From Bacteroidota bacterium (GTDB lineage Bacteria > Bacteroidota > Bacteroidia > Flavobacteriales_D > Crocinitomicaceae), in contig VGML01000030.1 of NCBI GenBank assembly GCA_016866415.1, positions 1-15,292 of the forward strand: DNA of 15,292 nt, written 5' to 3'. Numbering within the stretch: position 1 is the first letter of the stretch; every line of letters begins with the position of its first letter. Under the pieces are notes generated by a model. The model did no database searches. It was not told where the DNA came from and saw nothing but the letters and a program-made list of their open reading frames with translations. A program made the translations under genes and the position numbers. This document shows positions 8,201-14,910 of the stretch, piece after piece.

Positions 8201-8439
8201 GCTTCATGGAGTTGAGTGGCACACAGTTCCTAAATGACAAATTGGATATGGACTATGAAATTGGTGTGCCTTGGAAAATGATTAATAATGTTGCTGCAAA
8301 CAAATTATTCAAGCGTAATAAAAAAAGTATGGAGGAAGACGAAATTCAATACAAAACTGAAAAATCCAAATTCGTCTATGTCACGGTAAAAGGAGGGCTT
8401 GAAGATTTCAAAGTGAGTTTGAGTAAAAAGAAAAAGTAA
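5251..8439 (+). CDS. Large AsmA-like inner-membrane-anchored protein
   Basis: The 1062-residue product has a short basic cytoplasmic tail (KKRFGRKFWVK), one membrane helix at about residues 20-43 (FILALFLVPVIILTVLTTVIYF), and then a very long periplasmic part made of repeated beta-strand-like units. This is the plan of AsmA/TamB-type proteins, long lipid-conducting grooves bridging the envelope. The N-terminal stretch after the helix (ELINHVNEDFTGHIEIKGSHISPFASFPYISIDLEDL) and the C-terminal repeats (MKGTLSGKDK, MELSGTQFLNDKLDMDYEIG) fit AsmA N- and C-terminal domains. The middle is unusually His/Phe-rich, including FHDFHDFHADFF encoded by a 9-nt repeat at 7021-7038. I chose the ATG at 5251 (5254 is also possible); the frame is open to a TTG at 5227, but that adds nothing typical. 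The substrate is unknown. Its stop directly abuts that of the convergent dehydrogenase gene. Confidence 0.85.
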   Translation: MMKESKIEENPKKRFGRKFWVKFILALFLVPVIILTVLTTVIYFKQQQIVKELINHVNEDFTGHIEIKGSHISPFASFPYISIDLEDLKVFEGKEKSIKTRILHFSDCYIGFNIIDIINGNFTIKSIKIADSDLHLVQHKDGSFNITKALSTKKPLEEVKSDFKIDLQSIKISKLDVSKLNEANNLYVDAFIDEAKTKVKSSNEHFYLDLYSKFRLSIIENGDSTFIKNKHFELETELDMNELTKTLTIHQTEVNLENSSFDFSGSVGLNKNVPLDLKFSGEKPNFDLVIAVAPEEVGKTLKQFDNQGKVFFEATVIGESANGKMPKIDAKFGCKNGFFNNLETNKKLNEIGFLGSFTNGKNRDLNSMELNIQQFSARPEAGKFSGKISVKNFEEPEIDMKLISDFELDFLTKFINSRELRGLDGQVKLTMNFHDIIDLNQPEKAIEKLNESYFTELLVKDLKFKSPDLPSPINDLDLKASLKGHKAKIEYFKTKIGNSDIHLNGTISDLPAIIHHTDIPVTCDLKINSKKIDLEELTKSKSEPGIDEQVSNLKLDLKLVSSAKKISESEYIPEGEFFIENFYAKFKHYPHDFHDFHADFFVNKKDLIIVDFRGMLDASDFHFNGQLKNYKFCFQNEFNGDTQIDFDIDSKKLRLDNLFSYGGENYVPEDYRHEEIDNLKFHGKSIIHFTKGHFKSLDFDLSNFTGKLIVHPLKMENFKGHLFLDNHHIHLSQFNGKIGHSDIYSDLNYNFQDAHVKGKNKLVVRSHRLDVDELTNFTMPPTKSEPQKVDHDKAFSLYDLSFTDMDFSLNVDQLNYHKHKLSQVKAKFHTTKSHELEIQQMDFQTAEGTIKMKGTLSGKDKKHIYFIPNIEASHVDLDKLMLKFENFGQDHLVSENLHGYFNGTITGKIHLHADLVPKLDDSNIKIDMLVTEAKLENFAPLKALETYFEDKNVSKVRFDTLKNEITFDRGKIIIPKMTINSTLGFMELSGTQFLNDKLDMDYEIGVPWKMINNVAANKLFKRNKKSMEEDEIQYKTEKSKFVYVTVKGGLEDFKVSLSKKKK

Positions 8440-9195
8440 TTATTTCCAAAGCACACTAGCCGATGCCTGAGCAGTTGGCATAATTGTCAAATCATTGATC
8501 GTAACGTGCGCCGGTCGAGAAACAATAAATAAAATAGTCTCTGCTATGTCCTGAGCAACAAGTGGTTCGTAACCGTCATAAACTGAATTTGCAGTTTCTG
8601 AATTCCCTTTAAAGCGAACGATCGAAAACTCAGTTTCGGCAGCACCAGGAGCAATGTTTGTTACTTTAATTCCATACTGAACCAAATCAATTCGCATTGA
8701 GCGAGAAAGAGCATCAACAGCATGTTTCGTGGCACAATATACATTTCCACCGGGATACACCTCTTTTCCTGCAATACTTGCAATATTTACGATGTGCCCT
8801 GACTTGTTTGCAATTAAAAATGGAACAATGGCCTTGGTAACGTATAACAACCCTTTGATATTGGTGTCAATCATGCGTTCCCAGTCATCCGAAATTCCAG
8901 ACTCAATTGGACCTCTTCCTACCGCCAAACCTGCGTTGTTGACTAAAATTCGAATGTTGGACTTAACCTCATCAGGAAGCGAATTAACAGCCTCAATTAC
9001 TTCATTTTCATTTCTGATATCCGTTTGTAAGACAAATACCTTGCATTTTTCAGAAGACAGATCATTCTTAAGTTTCTCCAAACGCTCTAAACGTCGAGCC
9101 ATCAGAATTAATGAAAATCCATTTTGAGCAAGCAAGCGTGCAGTAGCTTCTCCGAAACCCGAAGTTGCACCAGTTACAAACGCGAATTGATCCAT
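8440..9195 (-). CDS. YdfG-like short-chain dehydrogenase/reductase (NADP-dependent)
   Basis: This classical SDR of 251 residues is complete. The Rossmann nucleotide motif TGATSGFG is at residues 8-15. An Arg pair at 34-35 suggests NADP(H) rather than NAD(H). NNAG is at 86-89, N112 is the structural Asn, and the catalytic set is S140, Y153 and K157 (YCATK). The C-terminal part (HVTINDLTIMPTAQA) resembles YdfG, the enzyme oxidising 3-hydroxy acids such as L-allo-threonine, serine and 3-hydroxypropionate; the exact substrate here is an inference. The ATG at 9195 gives a family-normal N-terminus. It overlaps the end of the upstream membrane-protein gene by 22 bp, which points to one transcript and translational coupling. 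The downstream stop touches that of the convergent AsmA gene, leaving no room for a private terminator. Confidence 0.9.
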   Translation of the reverse strand: MDQFAFVTGATSGFGEATARLLAQNGFSLILMARRLERLEKLKNDLSSEKCKVFVLQTDIRNENEVIEAVNSLPDEVKSNIRILVNNAGLAVGRGPIESGISDDWERMIDTNIKGLLYVTKAIVPFLIANKSGHIVNIASIAGKEVYPGGNVYCATKHAVDALSRSMRIDLVQYGIKVTNIAPGAAETEFSIVRFKGNSETANSVYDGYEPLVAQDIAETILFIVSRPAHVTINDLTIMPTAQASASVLWK

Positions 9196-10535
9196 AGAAG
9201 TAATTTATTTTGAGTAATTGACTTAGGTAATTTTTGACTATCAAAAAACATCAAAGCCGCAATCATTAAAAATGGAATGGCAGGGATTTTATAACGCACA
9301 ATCGCACCAATAATTGGGGTCGTCAATCCAATTATCAAAAATAAGATAATCGAAAATGTCAAACAAAAAATGACAAATTTCCATTCACGAGAACCCACTC
9401 TATTGCCATAAAACCAAGATAAAATCAAAATTCCAATAATAAACATGTTCTCGAGCAATGGCGGAACAAATAATATACCTTTAATTTCTGTTGGCCAAGG
9501 TCGGGTGAACGCATTGATTAAGGCATTCGGTGTTGCTTTGACAAATGACCAAAGATTCGGCTCGAGGTAACTCATTTCAATGGCACTATTCACATTTAAA
9601 GCTTTCGAAAGATTTATGAAATCTCTTTGTTTATCCACGATGATATTCAGGAAATTTAACTCTGGGACGATCCACGCAAGTGCATATCCGAAAAAAATGC
9701 CACCTATAATCATTGAAAAATGAACTAAAATGGTTCTTTTCGAATATTTTGAAATCCACCATGCGATTACAGCAGGAACGAACGCTATGAAAACATACAA
9801 TTTCATAACTAATAAAATGGCCAATAGAAATATTAGAATTGGTATTCGTTTCCATTCCCATCGGTCGAACATCAATTTATGAAAATTCCAACCAAATAAT
9901 CCCAATCCGAAAAGCAAAACCGCTTCTTTTAAAATACCAGAGCTCCAAAAAACAACAGACGGAATTAAAAAAACCGCTAAATATGTTTTCCATTTACTTT
10001 TCGAGTATTCAAAAAACAAACGAGCTAAAGAAAAAGAGCCGATGAAAGCCAAAAAATTTAAGAGCAAGCTATGAACGTGGTAATTTCCAAAAGAGACCAA
10101 TCTAAAAATCGCATTAATTCGAATAACTAAGCGATTATCATTTAACAAACCATTGTCATAAGCTCGATACCAATTGTACATGTTGGAATAATAGTTTGAC
10201 TTGAAATAGTCATTTTCACAATTAATTCCAAATAACATTTTAAAAAAATCACCCGGTTTTGTCCACAAGGCATCATATAAATACTTACTGTCATCAAAAT
10301 ATTTGAAAGTGTCGGCATCTTTACGAATCGGATAATAATAGGTGTAAAGTAAAAAAATTACACCCCCAGAAATTACTTTCAAAAGAAAAGCTATTTGCAG
10401 CGCTTGTGAACTAAATTGTGACGTTTTGAAATAATTCAATCGACCGATCAACCAAAGAATAAAAAGGATGAAAACTAGTGGCCACAAATAATGAAAAACA
10501 TGCATGCGTCGCAAAAATAAGACTTTTGACTGCAT
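9174..10535 (-). CDS. Polytopic membrane protein, possible GT-C type glycosyltransferase
   Basis: The 453-residue product is hydrophobic nearly throughout, with roughly nine to eleven membrane helices (for example about residues 17-31, 45-66, 184-196 and several after 220). The first external loop carries RKDADTFKYFDDS (residues 71-83) with acidic pairs D73/D75 and D81/D82. An early acidic motif after the first helices is the usual feature of GT-C enzymes that use polyprenyl-linked sugars. A second conserved-looking motif is WSSGILKEA at 197-205. I recall similar Bacteroidota proteins annotated only as hypothetical or as polysaccharide-related membrane proteins, so the enzyme call is tentative. 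I chose ATG 10535; the frame extends to a TTG at 10547, and ATG 10505 (443 residues) is a credible alternative because the first helix starts right after it. It is divergent from htpG, with about 100 bp shared. Confidence 0.75.
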   Translation of the reverse strand: MQSKVLFLRRMHVFHYLWPLVFILFILWLIGRLNYFKTSQFSSQALQIAFLLKVISGGVIFLLYTYYYPIRKDADTFKYFDDSKYLYDALWTKPGDFFKMLFGINCENDYFKSNYYSNMYNWYRAYDNGLLNDNRLVIRINAIFRLVSFGNYHVHSLLLNFLAFIGSFSLARLFFEYSKSKWKTYLAVFLIPSVVFWSSGILKEAVLLFGLGLFGWNFHKLMFDRWEWKRIPILIFLLAILLVMKLYVFIAFVPAVIAWWISKYSKRTILVHFSMIIGGIFFGYALAWIVPELNFLNIIVDKQRDFINLSKALNVNSAIEMSYLEPNLWSFVKATPNALINAFTRPWPTEIKGILFVPPLLENMFIIGILILSWFYGNRVGSREWKFVIFCLTFSIILFLIIGLTTPIIGAIVRYKIPAIPFLMIAALMFFDSQKLPKSITQNKLLLWINSRL

Positions 10536-10578
10536 GAAAATCGACAAATCGTCAAAAAATGTTTGTTTAAGTGCGTCA

Positions 10579-10589
10579 TTCTGTCAGAA
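10579..10589. promoter_or_regulatory. Palindrome upstream of the htpG promoter
   Basis: TTCTGTCAGAA is a perfect 5-1-5 palindrome whose centre lies 16 bp before the -24 GG of the sigma-54 element. GTCA occurs three times nearby (10551, 10575, 10583), with offsets that are multiples of 8 bp. This could be a regulator site for htpG or for the divergent membrane-protein gene. It is closer to the core promoter than most sigma-54 activator sites, so the role is open. Confidence 0.35.
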
Positions 10590-10598
10590 ATTACCAAC

Positions 10599-10613
10599 TG
10601 GCACAAGACTTGC
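10599..10613 (+). promoter_or_regulatory. Sigma-54 (RpoN) -24/-12 promoter of htpG
   Basis: TGGCAC, five bases, TTGC matches the RpoN consensus TGGCACG-N4-TTGC, with the required ten bases between the -24 GG (10600-10601) and the -12 GC (10612-10613). Transcription would start near 10625, leaving a leader of about 13 nt before the htpG ATG. The position is right for htpG and for no other gene. Such a promoter needs an ATP-dependent enhancer-binding activator, which is not in this window. Confidence 0.72.
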
Positions 10614-10637
10614 CGAAAGTCATGAAAAATAAATACT

Positions 10638-12527
10638 ATGAGAACTGGTCAAATCAATGTGCAAACGGAAAATATTTTTCCAATTATCAAAAAGTTTTTA
10701 TACTCGGATCATGAAATCTTTTTACGCGAATTGGTTTCAAATGCGGTTGACGCTTCCCAAAAATTAAAAGTGTTGTCATCAAATGGAGAATTCAAAGGAG
10801 AGGTTGGAGATTTAAAGGTTGAAGTGATTTTAGATGCGGATGCGAAAACACTTACGATTCGCGATGCCGGTATCGGAATGACAGCTGATGAAATCGATAA
10901 ATATATCAATCAAATAGCATTTTCTGGTGCGGAAGAATTTGTTGAGCAATACAAGGGGAAAGAAGGAGCGGAGCAAATAATCGGACATTTTGGACTTGGG
11001 TTTTATTCAGCGTTTATGGTTGCTGAAAAAGTTCAAATCAGAACACTTTCTCGTCACGAAGGATCACAGGCAGTTCAATGGGAAAGTAACGGTTCACCAG
11101 AATATACAATTACAGACATTGAAAAAGAAACGCGGGGAACGGATATCATTCTCTACATCGCTGAAGACTCAAAAGAGTTTTTAGAGAAATCACGTGTTTC
11201 TGGAATTTTAAACAAATACTGTAAATTCTTACCGACTCCTGTTTTCTTTGGAACTAAAACGGAATACATCGATTCTCCAGAAGGCGAAAAAGATGAAAAT
11301 GATAAGGTAAAACGAGTTGCGATTGAAGTTCCGAACCAAATTAACAATACGCATCCTGCTTGGACAAAAGCACCAGTTGATTTAAAAGACGAGGATTATA
11401 AAAACTTCTATCGTGAATTGTATCCGATGACCTTTGAGGAGCCATTGTTTCACATCCATTTGAACGTTGACTATCCATTTAACCTTACTGGAATTCTCTA
11501 TTTTCCAAGAATCAAGGAAAATGTTGAAGTTCAACGCAATAAAATCAATTTGTATTGCAACCAAGTATTCATTACGGATAGCGTTGCTGAAATCGTACCT
11601 GAATTTTTGACACTTTTGCATGGTGTAATTGATTCTCCAGACATTCCATTAAACGTTTCTCGTTCGTATTTGCAAAGTGATGGCAATGTGAAGAAAATTT
11701 CAGCTCATATCACCAAAAAAGTGGCTGACAAACTTGCTGAAATGTTTAAGAAAGACCGCAAGGACTTCGAAGAAAAATGGAATGACCTTCAGATTTTCGT
11801 TCAATACGGAATGCTTTCAGATGAAAAATTTGCTGAAAAAGCTAAAACATTTTCACTTTTGAAAAATACAGCTAATGAGTATTTCACACTTGAAGAATAC
11901 AAAGAGAAAGTAGCTGCTATTCAAACAGATAAAGACAATAAAGTTGTTTTCCTCTACACGAATAATCCAGATGAGCAGTTTTCATTTGTGAAAAAGGCCA
12001 AAGATCGTGGTTATGATGTGTTGCATTTAGATGGCCCATTGGTTTCTCATTGGATTCAGAAATTAGAACAATCCATGGAAAACGTAAGCTTCGCGCGTGT
12101 GGATGCAGACACCTTAGATAAATTGATTAAAAAATCTGATGAAATACCTTCAAAACTTTCCAAAGAAGACGAAGAAAAATTAAAGCCTGTTTTTGAAAAC
12201 TCAGTAAATAAAGAAAAATTTACAATTCAATTTGAAAGCATGAGTGAGGACGATGCTCCAATTGTCATTACACAGCCTGAGTTTATCCGTCGTATGATGG
12301 AACAACAAAAAATGGGTGGCGGAGGATTTTATGGTGCTTTTCCTGAAATGTTCAACATGGTCGTAAATGCAAATCATCCGAAAGTTTCTAATTTATTGTC
12401 CAAAGATGACGAAGCAAGAACCGAAACTGTTAAACAACTTACTGATTTAGCTTTACTTGCCCAAGGAATGCTTAAGGGAGAAGCTCTCAATCGATTTATT
12501 GAACGGAACATCGAGCATATTGCTTAA
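10638..12527 (+). CDS. htpG: Molecular chaperone HtpG (bacterial Hsp90)
   Basis: The 629-residue homodimeric cytosolic chaperone uses ATP-driven clamp closure to remodel client proteins, together with DnaK/J. The N-terminal GHKL ATPase domain has E31 (catalytic) and N35 (Mg) in FLRELVSNAVDAS, the DAGIGM loop at 76-81, and the GHFGLGF box at 116-122. The middle domain carries the ATP-contacting Arg at R342 (NVSRSYLQ). The C-terminal dimerisation domain includes RRMMEQQKM and a Gly-rich loop, and ends in IERNIEHIA without the eukaryotic MEEVD tail, as expected. Length is normal. The ATG at 10638 gives the usual start (MRTGQINVQTENIFPIIKKFLY). A sigma-54-type promoter lies 25 bp upstream and a hairpin terminator 14 bp downstream, so the gene is probably transcribed alone. 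Confidence 0.98.
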   Translation: MRTGQINVQTENIFPIIKKFLYSDHEIFLRELVSNAVDASQKLKVLSSNGEFKGEVGDLKVEVILDADAKTLTIRDAGIGMTADEIDKYINQIAFSGAEEFVEQYKGKEGAEQIIGHFGLGFYSAFMVAEKVQIRTLSRHEGSQAVQWESNGSPEYTITDIEKETRGTDIILYIAEDSKEFLEKSRVSGILNKYCKFLPTPVFFGTKTEYIDSPEGEKDENDKVKRVAIEVPNQINNTHPAWTKAPVDLKDEDYKNFYRELYPMTFEEPLFHIHLNVDYPFNLTGILYFPRIKENVEVQRNKINLYCNQVFITDSVAEIVPEFLTLLHGVIDSPDIPLNVSRSYLQSDGNVKKISAHITKKVADKLAEMFKKDRKDFEEKWNDLQIFVQYGMLSDEKFAEKAKTFSLLKNTANEYFTLEEYKEKVAAIQTDKDNKVVFLYTNNPDEQFSFVKKAKDRGYDVLHLDGPLVSHWIQKLEQSMENVSFARVDADTLDKLIKKSDEIPSKLSKEDEEKLKPVFENSVNKEKFTIQFESMSEDDAPIVITQPEFIRRMMEQQKMGGGGFYGAFPEMFNMVVNANHPKVSNLLSKDDEARTETVKQLTDLALLAQGMLKGEALNRFIERNIEHIA

Positions 12528-12540
12528 TTAATTAATTTTG

Positions 12541-12560
12541 CGGGGCATAGCCCCGTTTTT
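12541..12560 (+). terminator. Rho-independent terminator of htpG
   Basis: CGGGGC (12541-12546) pairs with GCCCCG (12550-12555) around ATA and is followed directly by TTTTT. It begins 14 nt after the htpG stop and ends 18 nt before the TTG start of the next gene. A TAATTTTG box (12533-12540) directly abuts it upstream. Confidence 0.85.
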
Positions 12561-12578
12561 CTGTTAAAAAGGTATAGA

Positions 12579-13340
12579 TTGTTTAAGTGGATTTTAGGTT
12601 TTGGTGGTTTGGTTCTGACTCGTAAAATTGCGGTTGGAATTCTCGGATACATCATTGGTTCTTTAATAGATTCTTTTCAGCAAAATGCGCCTAAAGGTTC
12701 TAGTAACTCGGGCAGACCTCAAATGGATCCTTTTGAATATTATCGTCAGCAGTCGTCGCGATTTGACATTCAAACGATGTTGATGGCACTTTCGGCTTCC
12801 GTCATGAAGGCGGATGGCAAGATTTTAAAAGTGGAATTGGATTATGTGAAATCCTTTTTTCAGGCACAATTTGGAGATCGATTTACAAAAGAACATCTTC
12901 AAATCTTGAAACACTTTTTAGATTCAGGGCAGATTCCTTTGAACGAAATTTGTGTTGATATTCGAGCAAGAATGCCAATCGAAGTTCGAATTCAATTGAT
13001 TCATTATCTCTTCGGAATTGCAAAGTCTGATGGCGATGTGTCAACCACGGAGGTCAACGCCATTCATCGCATAGCCACAATGCTTGGGATTTCAGCTGTA
13101 GATTTTGAAAGCGTTAAAAACATGTTCTACCGCAATGTAGATTCCGACTACAAGATTCTTGGCGTTGACACAAACGCGAGCGACGAAGAGGTTAAGAAAG
13201 CGTATCGTAAAATGGCCATTGCATATCACCCGGATAAGGTTGCTCAAATGGGTGAAGAATACCAAAAAGGCGCCAAGGAAAAATTTCAAAAGATCCAAGA
13301 TGCTTACGAAGCGATCAAGAAAAGAAGAGGATTTAAATAG
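12579..13340 (+). CDS. TerB-domain and J-domain membrane protein (DjlA-like)
   Basis: The 253-residue protein has the layout of DjlA. A Gly-rich hydrophobic N-terminal segment (residues 3-30) probably anchors it in the membrane. A helical TerB-like domain follows at about residues 60-182, with MKADGKI and KSDGDVS as its two paired acidic motifs. A C-terminal J domain (about 190-250) carries the HPD tripeptide at 217-219 in YHPDK and would stimulate DnaK ATPase. The start is a TTG at 12579: the first in-frame ATG is codon 49, which would delete the conserved anchor, and AAAAAGG lies just upstream at 12566-12572 as a possible ribosome site. The gene follows the htpG terminator and precedes xseB by 10 nt. 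The specific client is unknown. The next-best label is TerB family tellurite-resistance-like protein, but nothing here indicates tellurite. Confidence 0.85.
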   Translation: MFKWILGFGGLVLTRKIAVGILGYIIGSLIDSFQQNAPKGSSNSGRPQMDPFEYYRQQSSRFDIQTMLMALSASVMKADGKILKVELDYVKSFFQAQFGDRFTKEHLQILKHFLDSGQIPLNEICVDIRARMPIEVRIQLIHYLFGIAKSDGDVSTTEVNAIHRIATMLGISAVDFESVKNMFYRNVDSDYKILGVDTNASDEEVKKAYRKMAIAYHPDKVAQMGEEYQKGAKEKFQKIQDAYEAIKKRRGFK

Positions 13341-13350
13341 GAAATAACAA

Positions 13351-13563
13351 ATGAAATACACAGAAGCATTTGATGAATTGCAACAAATTGTTTCAGCCAT
13401 GGAGGAGGGACAAATTGGAATTGATGAACTTGCAGAAAAGGTTAAGCGAGCAACAGAACTCATCCGAATTTGCAGACTAAAACTAACTTCAACTGAAGGC
13501 GATGTTCAAAAAATATTAAAGGATCTTGAAAATAGCGGATTAGACACCGATTCTAATTCCTAA
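13351..13563 (+). CDS. xseB: Exodeoxyribonuclease VII small subunit
   Basis: The 70-residue helical product matches the small subunit of exonuclease VII, several copies of which bind one XseA chain. The complex degrades single-stranded DNA from both ends to short oligonucleotides. Visible family features are the N-terminal YTEAFDELQQIVSAMEEGQI, the DELAEKVKRATELIRICR helix and a C-terminal amphipathic helix with KLTSTEGDVQKILKDL. Length is normal. The ATG at 13351 comes 10 nt after the J-domain gene stop, so the two are probably co-transcribed. The large-subunit gene xseA is not in the window; if it is adjacent in relatives, it has been separated here. Confidence 0.92.
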   Translation: MKYTEAFDELQQIVSAMEEGQIGIDELAEKVKRATELIRICRLKLTSTEGDVQKILKDLENSGLDTDSNS

Positions 13564-13568
13564 TTTTG
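13561..13568 (+). promoter_or_regulatory. Putative -7 box (TAATTTTG) of purM overlapping the xseB stop
   Basis: TAATTTTG matches TAnnTTTG exactly, and its first three bases are the xseB stop codon. It ends 17 bp before the purM ATG, a spacing like that of the box before the M14 gene. No TTG is found at the -33 spacing. If real, purM has its own promoter besides any read-through from xseB. Confidence 0.35.
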
Positions 13569-13585
13569 CTCACCAACCCAATTTT

Positions 13586-14758
13586 ATGTCCGACAATCGT
13601 TATCAAGCACGAGGTGTTTCCGCTGGAAAGGAAGATGTTCACCTTGCCATCAAAACATTAGATAAAGGGTTATTTCCGAAAGCTTTCTGTAAGATTATTC
13701 CAGATTATTTAACAGGTGATGAATCGTATTGTGTCGTAATGCATGCAGATGGCGCAGGAACAAAGTCATCCTTGGCATATATGTATTGGAAAAAAACGGG
13801 TGATTTATCGGTTTGGAAAGGAATAGCACAAGATGCATTAATTATGAATATTGATGACTTGTTGTGCGTTGGAGCTACTGGTCCAATTCTTTTGTCTTCG
13901 ACGATTGGACGAAATAAAAATTTAATTCCAGGTGAAGTCATCTCTGCTATCATCAATGGAACCGAGGAAATCTTGGAAGAATTGAGAAGTTATGGATTAG
14001 AAATTCACTCTACAGGTGGCGAAACGGCCGATGTGGGCGATTTGGTTCGAACAATTATTGTTGATTCCACAGTAGTTTGTCGTATGAAACGTTCGGATGT
14101 AATATCAAATCACACCATTCAACCTGGTGATGTTATCGTCGGTTTAGCTTCTTTCGGAATGGCTTCTTATGAAAGTGAATACAATGGAGGTATGGGAAGC
14201 AATGGATTGACGAGTGCACGGCATGATGTGTTTTCAAAGGAATTAGCTTCAGAGTTTCCAGATAGTTTTGATCCTAATGTTTCGTCACAATACATTTATA
14301 GCGGTTCGAAAAAACTTCTTGAAAAAATCGAAGGAACCCCAATTGATGCGGGTAAGTTGGTATTGTCTCCAACGAGAACGTATGCTCCAATCATCAAACA
14401 AATTCTTGATAATCATCGCTCTGAAATTCATGGCATGGTTCATTGTTCAGGAGGTGCTCAGACGAAAGTGCTTCATTTTGTCGACAATGTTCATGTAATC
14501 AAAGACAACCTATTTCCATCCCCTCCCCTTTTCGAATTAATTCAAAAAGAATCGAATACAGATTGGAAAGAAATGTACAAAGTGTTCAATATGGGTCATC
14601 GTATGGAACTTTACGTGAAACCAGATATCGCTGAATCAATCATTTCAGTTTCCAAATCATTTGACGTTGATGCGAGAATTATTGGTCGAGTAGAGTCTTG
14701 TGATGAGGCGAAAGTGACAATTAAAAGTGACAAAGGAAATTTCGAATATTTCAAATAA
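13586..14758 (+). CDS. purM: Phosphoribosylformylglycinamidine cyclo-ligase (AIR synthetase)
   Basis: This enzyme closes the imidazole ring in purine synthesis, turning FGAM and ATP into AIR in the cytosol. The 390-residue product is the longer form I associate with Bacteroidota (E. coli-type enzymes are about 345). Features: RYQARGVSAGKEDVHLAIK at the N-terminus, the HADGAGTKSSLAYMYW core motif near 53-68, a DALIMNIDDLLCVGATGP segment near 83-100, the GGETADVGD motif near 144-152, and FNMGHRMELYV near 332-342. The last is a variant of the C-terminal FNMGxGM motif, here with His and Arg. The ATG at 13586 is the natural start. It lies 22 nt after xseB, and a possible private -7 box overlaps the xseB stop. 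The next gene is tRNA-Ser, with no clear terminator between. Confidence 0.93.
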   Translation: MSDNRYQARGVSAGKEDVHLAIKTLDKGLFPKAFCKIIPDYLTGDESYCVVMHADGAGTKSSLAYMYWKKTGDLSVWKGIAQDALIMNIDDLLCVGATGPILLSSTIGRNKNLIPGEVISAIINGTEEILEELRSYGLEIHSTGGETADVGDLVRTIIVDSTVVCRMKRSDVISNHTIQPGDVIVGLASFGMASYESEYNGGMGSNGLTSARHDVFSKELASEFPDSFDPNVSSQYIYSGSKKLLEKIEGTPIDAGKLVLSPTRTYAPIIKQILDNHRSEIHGMVHCSGGAQTKVLHFVDNVHVIKDNLFPSPPLFELIQKESNTDWKEMYKVFNMGHRMELYVKPDIAESIISVSKSFDVDARIIGRVESCDEAKVTIKSDKGNFEYFK

Positions 14759-14795
14759 TTTTTTTGAATTAAGCTCAATAAAACAATAAAATTTA

Positions 14796-14803
14796 TACTT
14801 TTG
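14796..14803 (+). promoter_or_regulatory. Putative -7 box (TACTTTTG) of tRNA-Ser
   Basis: TACTTTTG is an exact TAnnTTTG match ending 20 bp before the mature tRNA 5' end. A TTTG at 14763-14766 is too far upstream (29 bp gap) to be a good -33 element, so only the -7 part is supported. The position is reasonable for a tRNA with a short 5' leader. Confidence 0.45.
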
Positions 14804-14823
14804 CCATCCGTTCAATGAACTTA

Positions 14824-14910
14824 GGAGGGATGGGTGAGTGGCTGAAACCACCAGTTTGCTAAACTGACGTACGGGTAACTGTACCGCGGGTTCGAATCCC
14901 GCTCCCTCCG
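14824..14910 (+). tRNA. tRNA-Ser (anticodon GCT)
   Basis: The acceptor stem GGAGGGA (14824-14830) pairs with TCCCTCC (14903-14909), with discriminator G at 14910. The anticodon loop TTGCTAA has anticodon GCT at 14858-14860, reading Ser AGC/AGU codons. A long variable arm (GTACGGGTAACTGTAC region) marks it as a class II tRNA. The T arm is CGGG-TTCGAAT-CCCG. CCA is not encoded (the next bases are CAA). The 3' end is copied downstream in a tandem repeat. Confidence 0.96.

Noticed and set aside
10536..10547. TTG start for the membrane-protein gene at 10547
   Set aside because: An ATG at 10535 is available four codons later, so a rare start is not needed.
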